Positions 39,458 through 49,319 of a DNA stretch of 64,000 nucleotides are shown piece after piece. The stretch is from positions 1-64,000 of the forward strand of contig JALIRH010000100.1 of the NCBI GenBank assembly GCA_023055505.1, read 5' to 3'. A program made the translations under genes and the position numbers. A model generated the notes under the pieces. It had not been told where the DNA came from and ran no database searches. It saw only the letters and a list, made by a program, of their open reading frames with translations. The first letter of the stretch is position 1, and each line of letters starts with the position of its first letter. This stretch comes from Callipepla californica brunnescens (Eukaryota > Chordata > Aves > Galliformes > Odontophoridae).

Positions 39458-39824
39458 TGGGTGATGGCAAAAGTGGGAGTCAGACGGAACTGTTAGCTAA
39501 GCAGGAATCAGGCCATAAACCTTGGACGTAGGCTGTGTAAAGATAAGCTGATAAGCTTGAGACAACCATGTCTAAGGAGTGAAAAGAAACAGAAGACAGT
39601 AATGGATAGCAATAAGAAACTGTTTGTTTAGATGACTAGGAGTGTTTTATATTCTTGACCTGTTAACACTGAGGAGTGTAAATTCCCTCAATTAGATCCT
39701 TGTAGCTTCCCCCAATTAGATCCTAACACACACTGCTTCTCTGTCTATCTAAGCTTTGAGTTGTTGCTTAATAAATGGAACATTAGCTAGCATCAAGCTG
39801 GGTTCCCGACCCTTCATTGTAACA
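39458..39824 (+). mobile_element. 3' LTR of the ERV
   Basis: About 367 bp, from TGGGTGATGG after the polypurine tract to CATTGTAACA, giving TG...CA ends. A TATA-like TTTTATATT lies near 39645 and AATAAA at 39770-39775. Directly after it the sequence becomes a GGGTCGCTRT minisatellite. No second LTR is present in the window to confirm the ends. Confidence 0.8.
39770..39775 (+). terminator. Poly(A) signal in ERV 3' LTR
   Basis: AATAAA about 50 bp before the LTR end, the usual position near the R/U5 part of a short retroviral LTR. Confidence 0.75.
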
Positions 39825-39957
39825 GTCTGTGGGTCTCTCTGGGTCCCGCTATGGGTCCCAATATGGTTTGCTGTGGGTCACTGTGGGTCCTGCTATGGGT
39901 CGCTGTGGGTCTCTATATGCCCCAGGAGATCCCTAAGGGGCTGCAGTTCCCCTCCAC

Positions 39958-39979
39958 GCCACCAGGGGAGGGGGCGCTC
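39958..39979 (+). promoter_or_regulatory. CTCF-like site 1 (interrupted)
   Basis: CCACCAGGGGAGGGGGCGCTC, the CCACCAGGGGGCGC core with a few inserted bases; probably weaker than sites 2 and 3. Followed by CACGTG. Confidence 0.4.
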
Positions 39980-40270
39980 TCACGTGATGTCTCTGTGCCT
40001 TCCTATTGCTCTCTGAGGTTTTCTATGGGTCGCTGTGGGTCCCGGCATGGGTTGCTTTGGGTCAAGCTGTGGGTCACTGTGGGTCGCTGTGGGTCTCGCT
40101 ATGGGTCACTGTGGGTTGCTGTGGTTTGCTATGAGTCTCTATGGGTTGCTGTGGGTCGCTGTGGGTCACGCTATGGGTCCCAATAGGGTTCGCTGTGGGT
40201 CGGTGTGGGTCCTGCTATGGGTCTCTACGTGCCCCAGGAGATCCCTAAGGGGCTGCAGTTCCCCTTCACG

Positions 40271-40286
40271 CCACCAGAGGGAGCTC
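40271..40286 (+). promoter_or_regulatory. CTCF-like site 2
   Basis: CCACCAGAGGGAGCTC matches the well-known vertebrate CTCF core closely, in forward orientation, at the same place in the interruption module as sites 1, 3 and 4. Confidence 0.55.
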
Positions 40287-40517
40287 TCACATGATGTCGC
40301 TGTGTCTCTACGGCTTCCTATTGCTCTCTGTGTTTTCCTATTGGGCGCTATGTGTCGCTATGGGTCCCAATATGCTTCGCTGTGGGTTACTGTGGGTCAC
40401 TGTGGATCGCTATGGGTTGCTATGGATCGCTTTGGTTTGCTGTGGGTCCTGCTATGGGTCTCTGTGGGTCTCTAAGGTTCCCAATGGATCCCTAAGGGGC
40501 TGCAGTTCCCCTCCACG

Positions 40518-40533
40518 CCACCAGGGGGCGCTC
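40518..40533 (+). promoter_or_regulatory. CTCF-like site 3 (best match)
   Basis: GCCACCAGGGGGCGCTC region; essentially the textbook CTCF core in forward orientation. It contains CpG, so binding would probably depend on methylation. Confidence 0.65.
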
Positions 40534-41304
40534 TCACGTAATGTCGCTGGGTCTCTAGGGCTCCTTATTGCTATCAGTGGTTTCCTATTGGGCGCTATGG
40601 GTCGCTGTGGGTCACTATGCGTCGCTATCGATCTCTGTGGGCTGCTACGTTTTGCTGCGGGTCTCTATGGGACGCTATGGGTCACTGTGGGTCTTGCTAT
40701 GTGTATCCATGGGTCGCTATGGGTCGATGTGGATCGCTATAAGTCTCTACATGTTGCTAAGGGTTGCAATGGGTCGCTGTGGGTCATGCTGTGGGTGTCT
40801 GTGGGTCCAGCTATGGGTCATTGTGGGTCGCAGTGAGTCGCTACGGGTCTCTTCGGGACGCTATGGGTCACTCTAGGTCCTGCTATGGGTCGCTGTGGGT
40901 CGCTTTGGGTCTCTATGGGTCTCAGTGGGTCTCTGTGGGTCACTGTGGGTTGCTATGGGTCGGTGTGGGTCGCTGTGTGTCGCGGTGGGTCGCTATCGGT
41001 CACTATTGGTTGTAATCGGTCTCTGTGGGTTGCTGTGAGTCGCTGTGGGCCCCCCTATAGGTTGCTGTGGGTCGGCTGGGTCGCTATGGGTTGCTGTGGA
41101 TGGCTGTGTGTCGCTGTGCCTCTATGAGTCGCTATGGGTTGCAGTGCGTCGCAATGGGTCAATGTGGTCTGTTACGGGTCGCTGTGGGTTACGCTGTGGG
41201 TCCCAATATGGTTCGCTGTGGGTCAGTGTGGGTCCTGCTATGAGGCGCTGTTGGTCTCTATGTGCCCCAGGAGATTCCTAAGGAGCTGCAGTTCCCCCTC
41301 CACG

Positions 41305-41320
41305 ACACCAGGCGGCGCTC
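41305..41320 (+). promoter_or_regulatory. CTCF-like site 4
   Basis: ACACCAGGCGGCGCTC, a near match to the CTCF core with CACGTGATG following. It lies in the fourth copy of the interruption module. Confidence 0.45.
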
Positions 41321-41818
41321 TCACGTGATGTCGCTGTGTCTCTGTGGCTCCCTCTTGCTCCCTGTGGTTTTCCATGGGTCGCTGTGGATCGCTATGGGTC
41401 CCAATGGATCGCTGTGGTTCCTGGCATGGGTCGCTATGGGTCAAGCTGAGGGTCACTTTGGGTTGCTGTGGGTGTCTGTGGGTCCAGCTATAGGTCACTG
41501 TGGGTCTCAGTGAGTCGCTGTGGGTCTCTATAAATCGCTGTGGGTAACTATGAGTCTCTATGTGTTTCTATGGGTCGCTGTGGGTCTCTATGGGTCGCTG
41601 TGGGTCCTGCTGTGGGTCACTGTGGGTCGCTGTGTGAGCTATCGGTCTCTGTGGGTTGCTGTGGTTCCCCCTATAGGTTGCTGTGGGTCGGTTGGGTCGC
41701 TGTGGGTCCCGCTATGGGTCGCTGTGAGTCTCTATGGGTCGCTGTGGGTCTCTATGGGTCAGTGTGGGTCACTGTGGGTCAGTGTGGGTCGCTGTGGGTC
41801 CCACAGAAGGCGGTGTGC

Positions 41819-42000
41819 CCAGAGCGAAGCCACGCCCAGCTATGGGGCGGATGTGGGGCAGCTACGGGGCAGCCATGGGTCACCATGGATCTCCATGGGG
41901 TCCCTACGGATCTCAATGGGGTCTCCACTGATCTCAGTGGATCTCAATGGGGTGGCTATGGGGCAGCTGTGGGGCAGCAATGGGGCACTGACCTATTCCC
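41819..42000. repeat. GGGGCAGCTAT-type block
   Basis: Short run of TATGGGGCAGC and ATCTCAATGGGGT variants between two minisatellites. Its motif is the same as that of the 3.6 kb satellite at 60386-64000, so the two blocks are probably related although they lie 18 kb apart. Confidence 0.8.
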
Positions 42001-42800
42001 CTCAGAATGCCGCCACTGCATCTCCTCCACCTCCTGCGGGAGCACCTCTGTGGGGCAGAACTCTGCCCCACACCTTCACCCCAAACATCCACACCACAGC
42101 TCAGCCCCACAGCGCTGCCCCACATCCCACACATTTGCCCCACATCTCTGCCCCTCATCCCCTGGCCACACAGCTCAGCCCCACATCCCACAGCTCAGCC
42201 CCTCATCCCACACCTGGCCCCAGAGCTCAGCCCTGTGGCTCTGCCCCACACATCTGCCCCAAACCCCACACCTGGACCCACAGCTCAGCCCCACATCCCT
42301 CAGCTCTGCACCACAGCTCAGCCCCTCACCCCACACCTGGCCCCAGAGCTCAGCCCTGTGGCTCTGCCCCACACATCTGCCCCAAACCCCACACCTGGAC
42401 CCACAGATCTGCCCCACATCCCACACCTCTGCCCCACGGCTCAACCCCAATCTGCACATACCTGCCCCACATCCCACAGCTCTGCCCCACATACCTACCT
42501 GCCCCACAGATCAGCCCCACATTCCACAGCTCTGCCCCATGGATCAGCCTCACATCCCGCAGCTCAGCCCCGCATCTGAGCCCCACATCTGCTCATACCT
42601 GCACCACACCTCCGCCCCCCAACCGCCACAGCTCTGCCCCACAGATCCACCCCACAGCTCAGCCCCGCATCCCACAGCTCTGCCCCAATCAGTGCACCTG
42701 GACCCACAACTCTGCCCCACAGCTCTGCCCCAAGCCTGGACCCCACACCCACGACCCCAGCCCCAAATCCCTGCCCCATAACCCCATAACCTGACCCCGG
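42001..42800. repeat. CCCCACAGCTCWGCC minisatellite
   Basis: C-rich repeat of CCCCACATCCCACAGCTCTGC variants. A 123-bp segment starting near 42196 (CTCATCCCACACCTGGCCCC) recurs near 42319 with few changes, giving a tandem higher-order copy. Open frames across it on both strands (Pro/His/Ser-rich on plus, Gly/Cys/Trp-rich on minus) follow the repeat period and are not supported as genes. Confidence 0.88.
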
Positions 42801-42829
42801 CCCCATAACCGCCCCTCCCGCCCTGCCAC

Positions 42830-43110
42830 TGACCACGTGCTCTGCTTCCAGCTCCGCTTCCACCATGCGGCCGCTTCCGGCCCCACGACACAGCTCGGCC
42901 AATCACAGCACAGATCGGCAGCGGAAAGGGCGGGGTGTGGGGTAGCGAGGCGGAACAGTGCCACTGGAACGAGGCACGATGACCGGAAATGACTGAAACT
43001 TCTGGGAGCGCGGATTTCCGGCAGCGAGCGGGGCATTGTGGGTAAGGAGGCGGAAGCACGCCTGGAAGTGGGAAACCGGAAGCCAGTGGGAAGCGAGTGG
43101 GCATGGCCAA
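42830..43110. promoter_or_regulatory. CpG-rich promoter-like block, possibly bidirectional
   Basis: The only part of the window with dense CpG and promoter-style motifs outside repeats. Seen: GCGGCCGC at about 42868, CCAAT at 42899-42903, the GC box GGGCGGGG at about 42929, ETS-type ACCGGAAAT at about 42982, TTTCCGG at about 43016 and ACCGGAAG at about 43076, and GCATTGTGGGTA at about 43033. On the minus strand CCAAT reads ATTGG and is followed by an ATG and a short open stretch (MVEAELEAEHV). On the plus strand an ATG in good context lies at 43103 (GGGCATGGCC). Neither start leads to a protein I recognise. The function is inferred from composition only. Confidence 0.45.
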
Positions 43111-43456
43111 CGTTAAGCCTCGCATTCGAGCCACGCCCCAACGTGCAATGACCCGAAGTGACCCCGATGTGACGCAAAATGACCCCAAATATCCCAGATT
43201 ACTTCCAACACTTCTTGGAAGCGCTGCGCCCCAAAGGGCCCCAAAATGACCCCAAAGTGACCCCAAAACCCTATAACGACCCCATAAGGACCATATCAAA
43301 TCCCCTATGGGGTCACTTCTTGGTGTCTCTGCAGGCCACGATGCAGCACTGCACCCCAAAGTGCTCCAGAGTGACCCCAAAGTGACCGTAAATCGGCCCT
43401 AATGACCCCAAAAAACCTAAATCCTGGAACGGCCCCAAAACGGCCACACGGGGTCG
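43111..43456. repeat. Degenerate TGACCCCAAA repeat
   Basis: After the CpG block the sequence is a loose repeat of GTGACCCCAAA, ATGACCCCAAA and similar, with low regularity. It contains the small SGF29-like piece at 43313-43344 and otherwise no feature. Confidence 0.6.
43313..43344 (-). pseudogene. Partial duplicate of SGF29-like exon, 3' end with stop
   Basis: On the minus strand ATCGTGGCCTGCAGAGACACC then AAGAAGTGA; the translation is IVACRDTKK and a stop. It matches the last 30 bp of the exon at 43457-43570 and ends in TGA where that copy has CGA. Sequence before it is repeat DNA, so it is a fragment. It lies in the same frame as the larger copy. Confidence 0.65.
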
Positions 43457-43570
43457 CTTCTTCTTGGTGTCCCTGCAGGCCACAACGTAGCGCTGTGCGA
43501 CGTTGAGTGGCGATGAATATCCGTCAGCGTACAACGTGTCCTCAAACAGCACCGAGGAATCATCCTGCGG
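43457..43570 (-). pseudogene. SGF29: SGF29-like C-terminal exon, stop lost
   Basis: On the minus strand 38 codons, from CCG at 43570 to AAG at 43457, read PQ, DDSSVLFEDTLYADGY, SSP, LNVAQRYVVAC and RDTKKK. From memory this is the C-terminal end of SGF29 (CCDC101), the tandem-Tudor subunit of the SAGA acetyltransferase complex that reads H3K4 methylation. Only the last part of the second Tudor domain and the Lys-rich tail are here. It is preceded by TCTATAACAG, a usable splice acceptor, so it looks like a genuine last exon. After the Lys codons a CGA stands where a stop would be expected, and the frame runs on 47 codons into repeat DNA until the TGA of the partial copy at 43313. No other SGF29 exon was found in the window. 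It may be a real gene end, a duplicated exon, or a pseudogene fragment. Confidence 0.7.
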
Positions 43571-44151
43571 CTGTTATAGAGCAATTATGGGGTCAGGGGG
43601 AATTTATGGGGTCGGGAGGAAAGCAATGGGGTCAGGGGGAATTATGGGGTCAGGGGGAATTTAAAGGGTTGGAGGGGGAACAGGGGAACTAATAGGGTCA
43701 GAGGGGAAATTAATGGGGTCACGGGGGGAACAGGTGAATTATGGGGACGCGGGGAAAGTAATGGGGTTGGGCTGATGTGACCTCAAACAGCACCGAGGAA
43801 TCGTCCTGCGGCTGTTCTAGGGCAATTATAGGGTCGGGGGGAATAGGGGAAGTAACAGGGTCAGGAGGTGAAGTAATGGGGTCACAGGGGGGAATTGATG
43901 GGGTTGGGGGGGAAATTATAGGGTCATGGGGGGGAATTATGGGGTCGGGGGAAAATTGTGGGGTCAGGGGGGAACTAATGGGATTTGGGGCTGACATTTG
44001 GGGGAAATAATCGGATTCTGGGGCTGATAATGGAGATTTTGGGGTGGAATTGCAGGATTCTGGTGCTGAGTTTTGGGGTCAGATATCGACATTATAGGGC
44101 TGGGTTATGGGGTCCGTTCGTGCCCTTTTGGGGCCGGGTTCTGTGCTGTGG
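43571..44151. repeat. TATGGGGTCAGGGGGAAT minisatellite
   Basis: G-rich repeat on the plus strand (ATGGGGTCAGGGGGAATT, AATGGGGTCACGGGGGG and variants) with runs of four to six G throughout. The SGF29-like fragment at 43782-43811 sits inside it. It ends abruptly at 44151 against satellite-unit DNA. Ser/Pro/Ile-rich open frames are repeat translations. Confidence 0.85.
43782..43811 (-). pseudogene. Partial duplicate of SGF29-like exon, 5' end
   Basis: Minus strand, ten codons reading PQDDSSVLFE after GCCCTAGAACAG, the same acceptor-like lead as the larger copy. The match ends at GAG; the next bases are GTCACATC instead of GACACGTT. It could be a truncated duplicate or, less likely, an exon with a GT donor at this point. 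Confidence 0.65.
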
Positions 44152-44770
44152 GTCCTAAAACTAAAGAGAACCCTACCCCTTCCACTAAACCTTCATCTAC
44201 ATCCCTAACCCTTACCCTAAACCTAAATCTACACCAAAACCTAACCCTAACCCTAACATGTCTTCTAACTGTAAAACTAATGCTTCACCTAACCCGAACT
44301 GAAACCCTAGGATTAAACCTTACCTAACACCTAGCTATATTCCTAACCCTATCCTGAAACCTAACGTTAACCCTAACCCTAAAAACAACTTGGAACCAAA
44401 CCCTAACCCTAACCTAACCCTTATCAGAACCCTAAATCTAATCCTAACCGTTACCTTAATTTAACTCCAATTCTACCTGAAATCTAAATGGGACCTTAAA
44501 ACCAACCCCAAATTTAAGCCCAACCCTAAGCCTAACACAAAGCATTAGATTACCACAGCCATCACCTAACTTCTAACCCTGACCCTAACACTAATACTAA
44601 ACCAAAACAGATTCCAAATACTAACCCAATTCCTATTCTGAAACCCAAAACTATTCCAAAAACAAACCCAAGGCCTAACCTTTCTCTCACTCTAACAATC
44701 AAAGAAAACCTATTCCTAAACCTAATCCTAAATCTAGTCCTAATCCTAACCCTCACCCTTAATCTAACCC
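44152..44770. repeat. Diverged orphan piece of the macrosatellite, left part
   Basis: Begins GTCCTAAAACTAAAGAGAAC, matching unit 1 from about 2600, and runs to the point matching about 3490. It differs from the array copies by many scattered changes. It lacks about 256 bp lying between the two AGCATTAGATTACC subrepeats of the unit (unit 1 2987 and 3254). It continues after the solo LTR at 45345. Confidence 0.92.
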
Positions 44771-45344
44771 TGTCAACGGTTTACCGGGCTGGATCGGCCC
44801 GGTTCCGTGACGATTGCTGCGGGGACCCACGGACCCACGCCCCAGGAAAGGGCAAGGAAAAAGGGAAAAGGGAAAAGGGAGATGGGCCTAGAAACAAAAC
44901 AGCGGCAACGATCTGAGGAGGAAAGCTAATTTACTAAATAAGATATTAGAAAGCAAAATAACACAATATAATACAATGTAATTGGAATTGAGGTTAATGA
45001 ATCAAACAAAATGAGCAAGAGAGAGTGTCCGATAAACCGAAGGCCTTACGCTAACGCTGAAGGCGATACGGCAGCGAGCACCCACTGCTGAGTCGATCCC
45101 GAAGGAAAGAGAGTGTCCCGTGACCGCTGAGGGTTTTTATCTGTTCCCTCTGAGCGGAAAACACGTAAAAATACAAAGCATCGCAAAGTCCTCTGGGGAA
45201 TGTAGTGCTTCTTCTCTTCTCAGACAGGTATACCTGGAATTATCAATGATCTATGGAGCTGGAGTATTAGCTCTTCAACTCCTAATGCAATACATGATGT
45301 TATGATGTGGAATACCAGTACCAAAAAATCATAAAACCATGACA
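44771..45344 (-). mobile_element. Solo LTR 1
   Basis: 574 bp, non-telomeric, ends TGTCA...TGACA, flanked by the 5-bp direct repeat AACCC (44766-44770 and 45345-45349); without it the flanks rejoin as a normal satellite unit. The minus strand is the likely sense: ATAAAAACCC (45132-45141) is a TATA-like box in that orientation. No internal retroviral genes remain, so it arose by LTR-LTR recombination. The 5-bp duplication fits ERVL- or gamma-type integration better than the 6 bp usual for class II. The family is not named. Confidence 0.88.
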
Positions 45345-45760
45345 AACCCCAACCCCCACCCAGAAGCTAACACTTAGCATTGTACAATACCTAAACGTAC
45401 CCCTAATCCTTATCACTAAACCTAAAAGGAACCTGAAACATAGTGCTAAATCTGACCCGAACCCTAACCCTAAACTTCATCCTATTCCCAAACCTCGCCC
45501 TATTCAGAACCCTATTCCTAACCCGAACACTAACCCTTACTCTATTACTAACTTGAAGACTAACCCTAACAATGAACCAATTCCTAAACCTTTTCCTTCC
45601 TCCAAATTGATTCCTAACACTAACCCTAACCCTAATCAAACCCGAACCCTATTCTTAACCCTAAATCTAACCGTATCCCAATCCCTAACTCTTACCATAA
45701 CCCTAACCCTAAGTCTTACTCTATCACTAACCCTAACCCTACATTAACCCTATCCTAACC
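45345..45760. repeat. Diverged orphan piece of the macrosatellite, right part
   Basis: Resumes at CCCCAACCCCCACCCAGAAG (unit 1 about 3480) and can be followed through CAATGAACCAATTCCTA and CCTCCAAATTGATTCCTA. It has about 90-100 bp near 45460-45555 (CCTATTCCCAAACCTCGCCC and following) that array units lack between AAATCCGAACCC and GAAGACCAACG. This piece therefore preserves a form that the array has lost. Confidence 0.85.
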
Positions 45761-48700
45761 CTAACCATAACCCTAACCTAAACCTAATCCCAATCCTAAC
45801 CCTAACCCTACCCTAACCCCTAACACTAATCCCCTAAACCTTACCACAACCCTAACCCTGAACCCTAACACTACCCTAACCCTGAACCTAACCCTAATCC
45901 TACCCTAACACCAACCCTCACCCTAACCCTAACCCCTAACCCTAACACTAATCCCCTAACCCTAACCCCCTAACCCTAACCCTAACCTAACCCTTACCCC
46001 AACCCTAACCCCTAACCATACCCTAACCCTAACCCTAAACCCTAACACTACCCTAACCCTGAACCTAACCCTAATCCTACCTTAACACCAACCCTCACCC
46101 TAACCCTTACCCAAACCCTAAACGTACCCTAACCCTAACACTAACCCTACCCTAACTCTAACCCTACCCTAACCCTACCCTAACTCTTATCCTATCCCTA
46201 ACCCTAAGCCCTAACCCTAATACTGACCCTAACCCCTAACCCTAACCCTTACCATAAATTCTAATCCAACCCTAACCCTTACCCTAACCCCTAACCCTAC
46301 CCTAACCCTACCCTAACCCTCAAATCTAACCCTAATTCTACCCTAACCCTAACCCTACCCTTAACCCTGACCCTAACCATACCCTAACCCTTACCTAACC
46401 CTAACTCTACCCTAATCCTTAACCCTAAACCTACCCTAACATTTACCCTAACCCCTAACCCTTACCCTAACCCCTACCTAACCATAACTCTAACACTAAC
46501 CCTAACCCTACCCTAACACCTAACCCTACCCTAACCCTGTTCTAACCCTAACCCTGACCCTGACCCTGACTCAAACCCTACCCTTAACCCTGACCCTGAC
46601 CCTAACCCTACCCTAACCCTTACCTACCCCTAAGCCATAACCCTAACCCTAACACTAACCCTAACCCAACCCTAACCCTACCCTAACATTTACCCTAACC
46701 CCTAACCCTTACCTAACCATAACCCTAACACTAACCCTAAACCTAACCTAACCCTACCCTAACCGTGACCCTAACCCCTATCCCCAACCCGTAAGCCCAA
46801 ACCCTAACCCTGTCCCTAACCCCAACCCTACCCTAACCCTAACCCCAACCCTACCCTAACCCTAACACTAACCCCTAACCCTACCCGAGCCCTAACCCCT
46901 AACCTTAACCCTAACCCCTAACCCATACCCTACCCTAACACTACCCTACCCTTACCATAAACCTACCCTAACTCTACCCTTACCCTAACCCTACCCTAAC
47001 CCTAACTCTAACCCTACCCTAACTCTAACCCTATCCATAACCCTAACCCTACCATAACCCTATTGATGGACCCTAACCCTACCCTAACCCTAACCCCTTA
47101 CCCTAACACCTAACCCTAAACCTTGCCTAACCCTATTGATGGACCCTAACCATAACACTAACCCTACCCGTAATCCTACCCCTAACCCTTACCCAACCCT
47201 AACCCTAACCCTAATCCAACCTAACCCTAACCCTAACCCTACCCCTACCCATACACCTAACCCTAACCCCTAACCCTAAACCCTAACCCTATTGATGGAC
47301 CCTAACCGTAACCGGAACCCTAACCCTAACTTTACCCTAACCCTACCCGTAACCCTACCCCTAACCCTTACCCTATTCTAACCCTAACCCTAACCCTAAC
47401 CCTACCCTAACCCTAACTCCTAACACCTTAACCCTAATCCTAACCCCTAACCCTTACCCTACCCTAACCCTACCCCTACCCTACCCTAACACTAACCCCT
47501 AACCTTAACCCCTAACCCTAACCCTACCCTAACCCTAACCCTACACCCTAACCCTAACACAAACCCTACCCTAACCCTATCCTAACCCTACCCTAATCTA
47601 ACCCTAACCCTATTGATCGACCCAAAACCTAACCCTAACCCTACCCTAACCCTAAAACCCTAACCCTGACTCACACCCTACCCGTAACCCTGACCCTAAT
47701 ACTTACCATAACCATTATCTAACCCAAACCCTACCCCTTAAACCTAACCCTAACCCTACCCTAACCTTTACCCTAACCCTAACCCTACCCTAACCTTTAC
47801 CCTAACCCTAACCCTTACTTAACCATAACCCTACCCTAACACTAACCCTAACCCTACCGTAAACCCTAACCCTTACCCTACCCTAACCCTTACCCTAACC
47901 CTACCCTAATCCTAACCCCTAACCCCAACCCCTAAGCCCTTATCCTGCCCCTAACCCTTACCCCACCCTAACCCTAAACCCAACCCTACCCTAGCCCTAA
48001 ACCTACCCCAGCCCTAACCCCTAACCTTAACCCTAACCACTAACCCAAACCCTACCCTAACCCTAACCCTACCCTAACCCTACCCTAACTCTAACCCTAA
48101 CGCTTACCATAACCCTAACCCTAAACCTTACCCTAACACTAACCCTACCCTAACCCTAACCCTGACACTGACCCTAACCCCTAACCCTAACCCTTACCGT
48201 AACCTCTAATCCAAACCTAACCCTAACCCTACCCTTACCTTAACCCTACCCATACCCCTACCCTTACCCCTACCCCTACCCTAACCCTACCCTAACCCCT
48301 AACCCTTACCCTAACCATACTATAAGCCTAACCCTGACCCTAACACTGACCCTAACCCTAACCCTTACCCTAACCCTTACCTTTCCCTAACTCTTACCCT
48401 AACCCTACCCTAACCCTTACCATAAACCTAATCCTAACCCCTACCCTAACATTAACCCTACACTAACCCTGACCCAAACACCTAACCCTAACCTAACACT
48501 AGCCCTACCCTAACCCTAACCCCAACCCTATCCTTAACCCTAACTCCTAACCCTACTCTAACCCTAAACCTTAACCTAACCGTAACCCCTGACCATACCC
48601 TAACCCCTAACCCTAACCCTACCCATACCCCTACCCCTACACTAACCCAACCCCTAACCCTAGCCCTACCCTAACCCCTAAACCTAACCCTAACCCTAAA

Positions 48701-49288
48701 CCTTAACCCTACCCTAACCCTACCCTAAACCTAACCCTAACCTTAAACCCTAACCCTAACCCACCAGATCCCTAACCCTAACTCTAACCCTAACCCTACT
48801 GATTCCTTACCCTAACCCTACCCTAACTCTAACCTAACCCTAACCCTATTCCTAACCCCAACTTTAACCCTACCCTAACCCTAACCCTTAACCCTACCCT
48901 AACCCTTATCCTAACCGTAACCCCTGACTCTACCCTAACCCCTAACCCTAACCCTACCCTAATCCCAACCCAACCCTAACACTAACCCTACCCTAACCCT
49001 ACCCTAACCCTACCCTAACCCTAACCCCAACCCTATCCCTAACCCTACCCTTACCCTAACCTTAACCCTAACCCCTAACCCTTATCCTAACCTTAACCCC
49101 TGACGCTACCCTAACCCCTAACCCTAACCCTACCCTAACCCTAACCCAACCCTAACCCTACCCTAACCCTTACCCTAAACCAAACCCTACCCTAACTCTA
49201 ACCCTAACCCTTACCCTGACCCTAACCCCTAACCCTAACCCTTACAGTAACCCCTAACCCTACCCTAACCCTAACCCCTAACCTTAAC

Positions 49289-49319
<31 letters not shown>

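Larger units (their letters stand above)
35457..39824 (+). mobile_element. 5'-truncated class II-like endogenous retrovirus
   Basis: A decayed provirus in sense orientation. Visible order: end of protease, reverse transcriptase, RNase H, integrase, env, polypurine tract, 3' LTR. The 5' LTR, primer-binding site, gag and the catalytic half of protease are missing; the left edge is the G-rich telomeric arm of satellite unit 8. Pol motifs fit a beta/class II type, while the transmembrane env is of the CX6CC type found in gamma-like and some avian and reptile mosaic retroviruses. Several stops and frame changes interrupt pol, and env is frameshifted at its anchor, so the element cannot encode a working virus. 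The 3' LTR abuts a GGGTCGCTRT minisatellite; no target duplication can be tested because the 5' end is lost. The first 189 bp are the fragment repeated in all other satellite units. Confidence 0.93.
39825..41818. repeat. GGGTCGCTRT minisatellite (10-bp period)
   Basis: About 2 kb of imperfect 10-bp repeats (GGGTCGCTGT, GGGTCACTAT, GGGTCTCTAT and so on). Four interruptions, each about 115 bp, share the order GCCCCAGGAGATCCCTAAGG, GCTGCAGTTCCCCTCCACG, a CTCF-like core, a CACGTGATG-like box (missing in part in some copies), and a CTCTGTGGTTTTC-like end. Long open frames in all + frames read (V)GRCGSLWV-type repeats and are not genes. Confidence 0.93.

Noticed and set aside
41520..42794. Two overlapping open frames of more than 400 codons
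   Set aside because: Both read through two minisatellites with a period that keeps frames open (GSLWV-type and then Pro/His/Ser-type repeats); no domain and no composition change beyond the repeat.
42550..43380. 276-codon minus-strand open frame across the CpG-rich block
   Set aside because: It spans repeat, promoter-like block and repeat; the middle has no recognisable protein and the ends are minisatellite translation.
45120..45305. 61-codon open frame
   Set aside because: It is inside solo LTR 1 on the strand opposite to its likely transcription and resembles nothing known to me.
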